Positions 32,322 to 37,806 of a stretch of DNA of 37,806 nucleotides are shown here, in pieces (the first letter of the stretch is position 1; every line of letters starts with the position of its first letter). The notes under the pieces were generated by a model. The model did no database searches. It saw nothing but the letters and a program-made list of their open reading frames with translations, and was not told where the DNA came from. The DNA is from an uncultured Verrucomicrobiota bacterium (GTDB lineage: Bacteria > Verrucomicrobiota > Verrucomicrobiia > Limisphaerales > CAIQOK01): assembly GCA_903873415.1 (NCBI GenBank), contig CAIQOK010000140.1, positions 1-37,806 of the forward strand, written 5' to 3'. Position numbers and translations under genes: made by a program.

Positions 32322-32783
32322 ATGAAGAACGATGTCGTCCCGGTTCAGATTCGCGGAATTCTTCCGGCCAACAGTGGATGCGCGCTCTTTGTCGGCAATG
32401 AGGAAAAGGTTTTCGTCATCAACGTCGAACCCCAGATGGGCGCCATCATCAGCATGTTCCTGCGCGACACACCCAAGGAACGCCCCCTCACACACGACCT
32501 CATCCAGAATATTTTCAAAGGCTTCAACATCTCAGTGGAGCGCATCGTCATCACCGACCTCAAGAATTCCACCTACTTCGCACGCTTGATTTTGCAGGAG
32601 CAAAACGAACTGGCCCGCAAGGTGGTGGAGATCGACGCCCGGCCGAGCGACTGCCTTGCTCTGGCCACGGCCCAGAAACGCCCCATCTTCGTCGCCGCCA
32701 AACTCTTCGAGCAGGTGGAGGACATGAGCGAACTGCTCGACCGCATCAACGAAAACGGCGGCGAAACCGGCGAAACGGAATAG
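32322..32783 (+). CDS. Bifunctional nuclease family protein (DUF151)
   Basis: The 153-residue protein matches the BFN/DUF151 family: VFVINVEPQMGAIISMFLR, HDLIQNIFKGFNISVERIVITDLKNSTYFARLIL, and EIDARPSDCLALATAQKRPIFVAAKLF. Members have reported DNase/RNase activity in plants and are widespread in bacteria with unclear roles. It has its own promoter-like site yet sits three bases before holA, so it is probably the first gene of an operon. Confidence 0.88.
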   Translation: MKNDVVPVQIRGILPANSGCALFVGNEEKVFVINVEPQMGAIISMFLRDTPKERPLTHDLIQNIFKGFNISVERIVITDLKNSTYFARLILQEQNELARKVVEIDARPSDCLALATAQKRPIFVAAKLFEQVEDMSELLDRINENGGETGETE

Positions 32784-32786
32784 TCC

Positions 32787-33941
32787 ATGCCCCCCCCCAG
32801 CGCCAAGTCCCCCGCCCCGCTGCTTCTGGTTTTCGGAGACGACGAATTCTCTGTCAAGCAACGCGCGCGTCAGACTTGGGAAAAGTGGACCGCAGAACTG
32901 GGCGGAATGGATCATGAGATCATTGACGCCGCAGTCGGGAACAGCGGAGATGCCTTGCGGGTGGTGGGGCGGTTGCGCGAAGCCCTTCAAACCCTTCCCT
33001 TCTTCGGCGGCGGCAAGGTGGTCTGGCTCCAAAACTGCAGTTTTCTCGGCGACGACCGCACGGCCTCCTCCCTGGCCGTCACCGCAGCCTTGGTCGAATT
33101 ATCCCAGGAGCTCAAAGCCTTCACATGGCAAAACGTGCGCCTGCTCATCAGCGCCGGTAAAACCGACAAACGCAAGGTCTTCTTTAAAACCCTCGACAAA
33201 CTCGGCACCGTCGAAGGGTTCAGCTCTATCTCCGTGAACGACCGGGATTGGGTGAAGCAGGCCGAAACCTGGGCCCGCCAAGCCATCCACGCCAGACATC
33301 AAGACATCACCGACGCCGCCTTGGCGGAACTGGTCTCGAGGATCGGCCCGCAGCCGCGGCAGCTCGAAAGCGAAATCGAGAAGGTCTCGCTCTTTGCCGG
33401 CAACCGCCAGGAAATCCAGGTCGCCGACGTGACGGCGGTCTGCTCCCGCAACAAACAAGCCCGCGCCTTCGCCCTTGGTGACGCCTTGGGCGATCGCGAT
33501 CTGCGGCTGGCCCTTCAATGCCTGGACGAAGAACTCTGGGAAATCCGGCTGAAGATCGACAAGGACAAATCCGAAATCGGCCTGCTCTACGGGCTGATCA
33601 GCAAAGTGCGGATCATGCTCCTGCTCAAGGAAATGGTGCGCGAGGGCTGGATCAAGTCGGACGCCGACTACCCGCGCCTTAAATCCCAACTGGAACGGGT
33701 GCCCTCGGACGCGTTTCCTGCGGACAAAAAATTCAACCCCTTGGCCATGCATCCGTTCATGCTCCACCGGGCCCTGACCCAGGCCAGGCGTTATTCCACC
33801 CCCGAACTCATCGCCGCCATGGAACTGCTGCTCCAATGCAATCAACGCCTCGTCACCCGCGGACTGGACGGGGCGCTGGTGCTGCAACAGGCGCTGGTCG
33901 GGATTCTTGGGGGCGGGCCGACCCGCCCCGGCAAACGCTGA
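32787..33941 (+). CDS. holA: DNA polymerase III delta subunit
   Basis: The 384-residue protein matches HolA: LLLVFGDDEFSVKQRARQTW at the start, LPFFGGGKVVWLQN, LLISAGKTDKRKVFFKTLDK, a helical lid (LVSRIGPQPRQLESEIEKVSLFAG) and the C-terminal collar (MHPFMLHRALTQARRYS, ALVLQQALVGI). Delta opens the sliding clamp during loading on DNA. It follows the DUF151 gene by three bases. Length is slightly above the usual 340 residues because of extended termini. Confidence 0.88.
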   Translation: MPPPSAKSPAPLLLVFGDDEFSVKQRARQTWEKWTAELGGMDHEIIDAAVGNSGDALRVVGRLREALQTLPFFGGGKVVWLQNCSFLGDDRTASSLAVTAALVELSQELKAFTWQNVRLLISAGKTDKRKVFFKTLDKLGTVEGFSSISVNDRDWVKQAETWARQAIHARHQDITDAALAELVSRIGPQPRQLESEIEKVSLFAGNRQEIQVADVTAVCSRNKQARAFALGDALGDRDLRLALQCLDEELWEIRLKIDKDKSEIGLLYGLISKVRIMLLLKEMVREGWIKSDADYPRLKSQLERVPSDAFPADKKFNPLAMHPFMLHRALTQARRYSTPELIAAMELLLQCNQRLVTRGLDGALVLQQALVGILGGGPTRPGKR

Positions 33942-33965
33942 AACGGCAGTGGCGCTGACTCTCTC

Positions 33966-33971
33966 TTTACT
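33966..33971 (+). promoter_or_regulatory. -10 hexamer of the STAS gene
   Basis: TTTACT ends six bases before ATG 33978, with no -35 box recognised. It is listed because it repeats the spacing seen at other genes. Confidence 0.3.
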
Positions 33972-33977
33972 GTAACT

Positions 33978-34514
33978 ATGAAGGCCATGACCATGCCCGT
34001 GGGCCAGATGCTGGTGTCAGTCCGCGCCCCTTGCGCCTGCGTTAAAATCGCCGGCCGGGTGACCTTTACCTCCAGCCTTGATTTCAAGGCACTCCTCAAC
34101 GAACTGCTCCGCCAGGGCTTCACCCGCTTCGTGATCGACCTGAGCGAATGCGTCCTCATGGACAGCACCTTTCTGGGGGTCTTGGCCAGCTTCGGCTTGA
34201 AATTCCACACGCCCCAGCCCGACCTGATGCAGCGGTCCCTCGATCTCTTCAACCCCAGTGAACGGGTGATGGAACTCCTGGACACCCTCGGGGTGCTCGA
34301 ACTTTTTCATGTCGTCCGTGGAGAAACCGCCCCGACGCAGGACGCGGAGGCCCGGGCCCTGACGCCCACTAACCCCACCCGGGATGAGGTCAAACGCAAC
34401 TGCCTGGAAGCGCACGAATTGCTCATGGCCGTCAACCCCGCCAACATCGCCCGGTTCAAGGATGTCGCCGCATTCCTGACGGAAGACCTGAAAAAAAACA
34501 ACACCCCCGTCTGA
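33978..34514 (+). CDS. STAS-domain protein, anti-sigma-factor-antagonist-like
   Basis: The 178-residue protein has a STAS domain over residues about 10-110: CVKIAGRVTFTSSLDFKALL, FVIDLSECVLMDSTFLGVLASFGLKF. Ser in DST is at the position phosphorylated in SpoIIAA/RsbV proteins. The last 70 residues form a helical extension (ALTPTNPTRDEVKRNCLEAHELLMAV) not present in the minimal domain. No anti-sigma kinase or sigma factor lies nearby. It probably takes part in partner switching. Confidence 0.8.
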   Translation: MKAMTMPVGQMLVSVRAPCACVKIAGRVTFTSSLDFKALLNELLRQGFTRFVIDLSECVLMDSTFLGVLASFGLKFHTPQPDLMQRSLDLFNPSERVMELLDTLGVLELFHVVRGETAPTQDAEARALTPTNPTRDEVKRNCLEAHELLMAVNPANIARFKDVAAFLTEDLKKNNTPV

Positions 34515-34574
34515 CCCGACGGCCCCGGGCTCACCTTGGTTTCAAAGTCACACGCCCCCATCCCCGTATATCTT

Positions 34575-35318
34575 ATGACCCCATTGCCCAGCCACAACGC
34601 CCGCGCCGACGGCCGCAAACCCGATCAGCTCAGGCCTCTGCGATTGCAAAACCATTTCGCCCCCCACGCCACCGGATCCACCCTCATTGAGTGGGGCAAC
34701 ACCCGCGTCATCTGCGGCGTCATGGTCGAAGAATCCGTGCCGCGCTGGATGAAGGAGCAAAACGTCCCCGGCGGCTGGATCACCGCAGAATACTCCATGC
34801 TCCCCTACTCCACCCGGCCCCGCAAAACACGCGACATCACCAAGGGCAAACTGGACGGCCGTTCACAGGAAATCCAACGACTCATCGGCCGCGCGCTCCG
34901 GGCGGCCATCGATCTTGAAAAACTGGGACCGCGCACCATCTGCGTGGACTGCGATGTCCTCCAAGCCGACGGGGGAACCCGCACGGCCGCCATCACCGGC
35001 GCTTTTGTCGCTCTTTCCCTCGCAGTTCGCCGCCTGATGTCCGAGGGCCTGCTCAAAAACAACCCCCTCCAGCATTCCGTGGCTGCCGTCAGCGTTGGAA
35101 TTGTCCAAGGCCAACCCCTGCTGGACCTCTGCTACACCGAAGACGCCGCAGCCGCAGTCGATTTAAATCTGGTCATGAATTCCGCGGGCGAGTTCATCGA
35201 ATTGCAAGGCTCGGGCGAGGAATCCACCTTCAGCGAGGCGCAATTGGCCCAACTGCTCACCCTTGGCAAGGCGGGCATCCACCAGTTGCTTCATGCCCAG
35301 CAGGCCGCCTTGGCCTAA
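34575..35318 (+). CDS. rph: Ribonuclease PH
   Basis: The 247-residue protein has the RNase PH landmarks: RADGRKPDQLRPLRL, STLIEWGNTRVICGVMVEESVPRWM, EYSMLPYSTRPRKTRD, GRSQEIQRLIGRALRAA, ICVDCDVLQADGGTRTAAITGA and NLVMNSAGEFIELQGSGEE. It is a phosphorolytic 3'-5' exonuclease that trims tRNA 3' ends. ATG 34575 fits the family start; an upstream in-frame start at 34536 is less likely. It is followed after 22 bp by the histidine phosphatase. Confidence 0.95.
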   Translation: MTPLPSHNARADGRKPDQLRPLRLQNHFAPHATGSTLIEWGNTRVICGVMVEESVPRWMKEQNVPGGWITAEYSMLPYSTRPRKTRDITKGKLDGRSQEIQRLIGRALRAAIDLEKLGPRTICVDCDVLQADGGTRTAAITGAFVALSLAVRRLMSEGLLKNNPLQHSVAAVSVGIVQGQPLLDLCYTEDAAAAVDLNLVMNSAGEFIELQGSGEESTFSEAQLAQLLTLGKAGIHQLLHAQQAALA

Positions 35319-35340
35319 ACCCCAACCTCCTCTTTAAGCC

Positions 35341-35964
35341 ATGAAATCCAGCACTCATCTCTGGCTCATCCGCCACGCGGAGGTTGAGCAAACCTACCAG
35401 AAGGTCTTTGGCGGGCGCATTGACATGAATATTTCGGAGCGCGGGCATGAGCAGTCCGCCGCGCTGGCTCAGTGGCTTGAACGCCAACCTATCGAGTTCA
35501 TCTACGCAAGCCCCATGAAACGCGTGCAGCAAACCCTCGCCCCGACACTCCTGCGCCACGCCCACTCACCGGTGATCCTGCCGGATTTGCGGGAGGTCGA
35601 TTTCGGGGATTGGACCGGACACTCGTGGGACTCGATACAGGAAAAATTCGGCGTGAGCGCCTTCACTTGGCTCGATCAACTGGAGACTGGCACCATTCAA
35701 AACGCCGAGACCGCGGCAGGCTACCGGGGGCGCGTCGAACCCTGCGTCAGACAGATTCTGGAGGAGCAAACCGGACGCAACGTGGCCGTCTTCTGCCATG
35801 GCGGCGTCATCCGCATGATCCTCTCCATCCTGCTGGACCTGCCACTGCGCAAGATGGGGTCGTTTGAAATCGATTACGCCAGCGTCACCAAAGTCTCCCT
35901 CTTCCCCCATAAGATCGAGGCGCAATTCCTCAATTTCGCCCCGTGGCGCGAAGTCCTCCCATGA
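35341..35964 (+). CDS. Histidine phosphatase (phosphoglycerate-mutase-like)
   Basis: The 207-residue protein has the RHG-type motif LIRHAE with phospho-accepting His12, YASPMKRVQQT, LREVDFGDWTG and the second His in VFCHGGVIRMIL. This is the CobC/GpmB-type branch, whose members dephosphorylate various small molecules; the substrate cannot be read from sequence. Its stop overlaps the prmA start by four bases, so translation is coupled. Confidence 0.88.
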   Translation: MKSSTHLWLIRHAEVEQTYQKVFGGRIDMNISERGHEQSAALAQWLERQPIEFIYASPMKRVQQTLAPTLLRHAHSPVILPDLREVDFGDWTGHSWDSIQEKFGVSAFTWLDQLETGTIQNAETAAGYRGRVEPCVRQILEEQTGRNVAVFCHGGVIRMILSILLDLPLRKMGSFEIDYASVTKVSLFPHKIEAQFLNFAPWREVLP

Positions 35965-36854
35965 AAAACACACCCCTCTGCAAAATCTCCGTCTCCACCT
36001 CCATCGAAGCGGAGGACGCTGTCGCCCACCTCTTCCAAACCCTCTTCGGCCAACCAGCCTCCAGTTACGTTGACGCCGATACCCGCGCCACCACCGTCTC
36101 AATTTTCCTGCCCCAATCGCAGGACCATCGCGCGATCCGAACAGCGCTGTCCGCCGGATTAAAACGGATTAGCCAATGCGGACTGGATCCCGCCCCGGCG
36201 AAAATCTCCCTGCGCAAAGTGCGGCAGTTGGATTGGGCCGAGTCTTGGAAACGGCATTTCAAACCCATAACGGTTGGCGCCAAACTCCTTATCAAACCCA
36301 GTTGGAGCCGGCGCGCCGCACGCCCCGGACAATCTGTCGTTATTCTGGATCCCGGCCTGAGCTTCGGAACCGGACAGCATCCCACCACGGATTTCTGCCT
36401 ACAGCAACTCTGCGCGCACCGCCACCCCGCAACCCTCCAGTCCTTTTTGGACATCGGCACCGGCTCCGGCATTCTGGCCATTGCCGCAGCCAAGCTGGGC
36501 TTCACCCCGGTGGAGGCTTTTGATTTCGACCCGGAATCGGTCCGGGTGGCCCAAGAAAACGCCCAACGCAACGACGTCCTGGATAAAATCAAACTCCATC
36601 AGGCCGACCTGACCAGGCTTCCCCGCCGCAGCGCGCAAAAGCACGATCTTCTCTGCGCCAACCTCATCTCCAACCTGCTCCTGGCCGAACGGGAGCGGAT
36701 TCTCGCACGACTCAAACCCGGCGGCGTGCTGGTGGTGGCTGGGATTTTAAAAACCGAGTTCGCCGGCGTCCGAACAGCCTTTGAAAAAGCCGGGCTCAGG
36801 CTTCTGGCCGACCGGGCTGAGAACGAATGGCAATCCGGATCCTTCCGATCTTAA
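35961..36854 (+). CDS. prmA: Ribosomal protein L11 methyltransferase
   Basis: The 297-residue protein has the PrmA layout. The N-terminal substrate-recognition part contains LDWAESWKRHFKPITVGAKLLIKPSW. It is followed by LDPGLSFGTGQHPTT, the SAM-binding FLDIGTGSGILAIAAAKLG, FDFDPESVRVAQENA, and LLCANLISNLLL in place of the usual N-I-x-A segment. It trimethylates ribosomal protein L11. Gln in GTGQHP replaces the common Thr. ATG 35961 overlaps the previous stop (ATGA). Confidence 0.92.
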   Translation: MKNTPLCKISVSTSIEAEDAVAHLFQTLFGQPASSYVDADTRATTVSIFLPQSQDHRAIRTALSAGLKRISQCGLDPAPAKISLRKVRQLDWAESWKRHFKPITVGAKLLIKPSWSRRAARPGQSVVILDPGLSFGTGQHPTTDFCLQQLCAHRHPATLQSFLDIGTGSGILAIAAAKLGFTPVEAFDFDPESVRVAQENAQRNDVLDKIKLHQADLTRLPRRSAQKHDLLCANLISNLLLAERERILARLKPGGVLVVAGILKTEFAGVRTAFEKAGLRLLADRAENEWQSGSFRS

Positions 36855-36999
36855 TAGCACAGAGATTTCCGGTGTTCGAAAGAAGCGTCACCCCGTGTGA
36901 ACATAGCTGCCCTCCGTGTAACCAATCCCCCTCCGGCAGCTCCACAAATCCCGCTCATGACAGCGGCGACCCGGAAGGCTTTTGGTAAATTGAGCAGTC

Positions 37000-37144
37000 A
37001 CAACCGCGAATCATCGCGAGGGACGCGAAATGAAAAGCGTCTTGGAGAAATGTGCCCTTCAGCCCGTCGGGCAAAGGGTTTTACCGATGAAGACTCCTGT
37101 CCATCGCTAATAATTTCCCGTGTTTCGTGATGATTGGCGGTTCT
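37000..37144. repeat. Imperfect inverted-repeat element, 145 bp
   Basis: The left arm 37000-37031 (ACAACCGCGAATCATCGCGA onward) and the reverse complement of the right arm 37113-37144 agree at 25 of 32 positions. An 81-bp centre holds a hairpin. The arms recall the CGCGAAT/TTCGTG-type intergenic repeats I associate with environmental Gram-negative genomes. It may be a degenerate MITE-like or REP-like element. Confidence 0.5.
37055..37082 (+). terminator. Possible hairpin terminator inside the inverted-repeat element
   Basis: CCCTT and GCCC pair with GGGC and AAGGG around a short GTC loop, followed by TTTT. It lies 200 bp after prmA and could end that transcript. The T-run is short. Confidence 0.35.
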
Positions 37145-37364
37145 TACCATCTGCGGTTTTCAGGTTGAACCCCTGGGACATCAAAATGCGGAAATGGTTG
37201 ATGCTTCGTCGGATGCTCTTGAGATTCATGGAGAGACGGCTCTTGCGGAAGTGTCAACACGGCTTCGGCCCGGATATTTTGTTGCAGCCGCGTTGGGCTG
37301 AGGTTTTCAAGACGGCGCATCGAATCGAAGAAGACCGTTCCGCAGCCCTAAAACCGCCCGCATG

Positions 37365-37806
37365 TCAGGAGATCGGTGTGGCGGCGGGTTTGGAGTCCAG
37401 ATAGGCCCGGAGCTGGGGCACGATTTGATTGGCAACGAACCCTTGTTTGACAACAAGCTCATGGATACGGCCACTCAAACGTTTGCGGTCTTCGCTGGTA
37501 ATATCCTTGGCGGTCAGCACAATGACCGGCGTGTGAACAAAACGGGGGTCCAGACGGAAGTGATTCAAAAACTCGAACCCGTCCATCTCGGGCATCATCA
37601 GATCCAATAGGACCAACCCGGGCTCGGTCGTCTTGATCAGCTCCAGCGCCAGCCGTCCGTTGGCCGCACTGAGCACCTGCCATCCCGCTTTCCCAAGCGT
37701 CCGCTCCAGCTGGTCCCGCGTCGCAGCATCATCCTCCACCACCAAAACAGGCCGCCCCCCCTGAACACCCCGCAAGCGCCCCAGCGTCGCTGAAAGCCGC
37801 TGCCAA
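37365..37806 (-). CDS. C-terminal receiver domain of a signalling protein, partial at window edge
   Basis: The visible part is a full response-regulator receiver domain: VLVVEDDAATRDQL acidic pocket, phospho-acceptor Asp in LVLLDLMMPEMDGFEF, and conserved Lys in VIVLTAKDI. The frame stays open to the window edge, reading WQRLSATLGRLRGVQGG just before the domain. This linker and the closing segment SEDRKRLSGRIHELV are typical of the last receiver of hybrid histidine kinases. The gene therefore most likely begins outside the window as a larger sensor kinase. A TTG at 37775 could start a stand-alone 136-residue regulator, but that is less likely. Confidence 0.8.
   Translation of the reverse strand, partial: WQRLSATLGRLRGVQGGRPVLVVEDDAATRDQLERTLGKAGWQVLSAANGRLALELIKTTEPGLVLLDLMMPEMDGFEFLNHFRLDPRFVHTPVIVLTAKDITSEDRKRLSGRIHELVVKQGFVANQIVPQLRAYLDSKPAATPIS

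Larger units (their letters stand above)
36855..37364. other. Gene-free region of about 510 bp containing an inverted-repeat element
   Basis: The short open frames here have no protein-like features. The region holds the imperfect inverted repeat at 37000-37144 and the hairpin at 37055-37082 inside it. It separates prmA from the opposing signalling gene at the window edge. Confidence 0.55.

Noticed and set aside
37120-37404. Plus-strand 94-codon open frame near the right end
   Set aside because: It crosses an inverted-repeat arm and overlaps the end of the receiver-domain gene on the other strand; composition is not protein-like.
1-37806. tRNA, rRNA, CRISPR arrays, prophage or defence genes
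   Set aside because: No TTCGAAT-type T-loop with a matching acceptor stem, no regularly spaced repeats, and no hallmark proteins were seen by eye.

Overview
The window looks like chromosomal DNA of a Verrucomicrobiota bacterium, probably of the Pedosphaera/Limisphaerales type. This is inferred from gene content, not from a marker gene. The supporting content is a giant secreted PA14/propeller protein, a TIGR03790-type protein, a FecR/CHASE2-cyclase pair, an O-antigen-ligase/TPR protein, moderately high GC and weak use of Shine-Dalgarno sites. I found no rRNA, tRNA, CRISPR array, intact insertion sequence or prophage.

Layout. 70-3972 (-) is a 1300-residue secreted protein. 4351-9924 is a compact divergent locus. 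On the minus strand it has a periplasmic protein and a flavin-dependent halogenase-like enzyme. On the plus strand it has an intact ketosynthase, a ketosynthase that has lost its active site (chain-length-factor-like), a ketoreductase and an acyl carrier protein, packed with overlaps or no gaps. Together they resemble a minimal type II polyketide/aryl-polyene-like pathway, but no dehydratase, acyltransferase or ligase is present here. 9932-14050 (-) carries rsmB, a probable broken transposase, xseA and pdxJ. 14134-17097 (+) is vanZ-like plus comEC. A CBS-domain protein follows. Then come folB and a HAD-Nudix fusion (-) that could together supply the dihydroneopterin steps of folate synthesis, and after them rluE, a two-helix membrane protein, a DUF167 protein and a leuC-type dehydratase.

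22533-27857 (+) is a surface/signalling stretch: O-antigen ligase with TPRs, a FecR-domain protein, and a CHASE2 adenylate/guanylate cyclase. A perfect intrinsic terminator lies just before the cyclase start codon. recN lies opposite. 29745-36854 (+) is a long co-oriented series of mostly housekeeping genes: an MBL hydrolase, a TIGR03790-type protein, a bifunctional-nuclease-family protein, holA, a STAS protein, rph, a histidine phosphatase and prmA. The right end holds an imperfect inverted-repeat element in a gene-free 510-bp gap, then the last receiver domain of a signalling protein that runs off the window.

Three observations stand out. First is the halogenase + KS/CLF/KR/ACP locus. Second is the HAD-Nudix fusion next to folB. 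Third is a recurrent promoter layout in which a -10-like hexamer ends 6 (once 7) bases before the start codon of at least eight genes, suggesting widespread leaderless transcription. All functional calls come from motif reading by eye; no database search was run.
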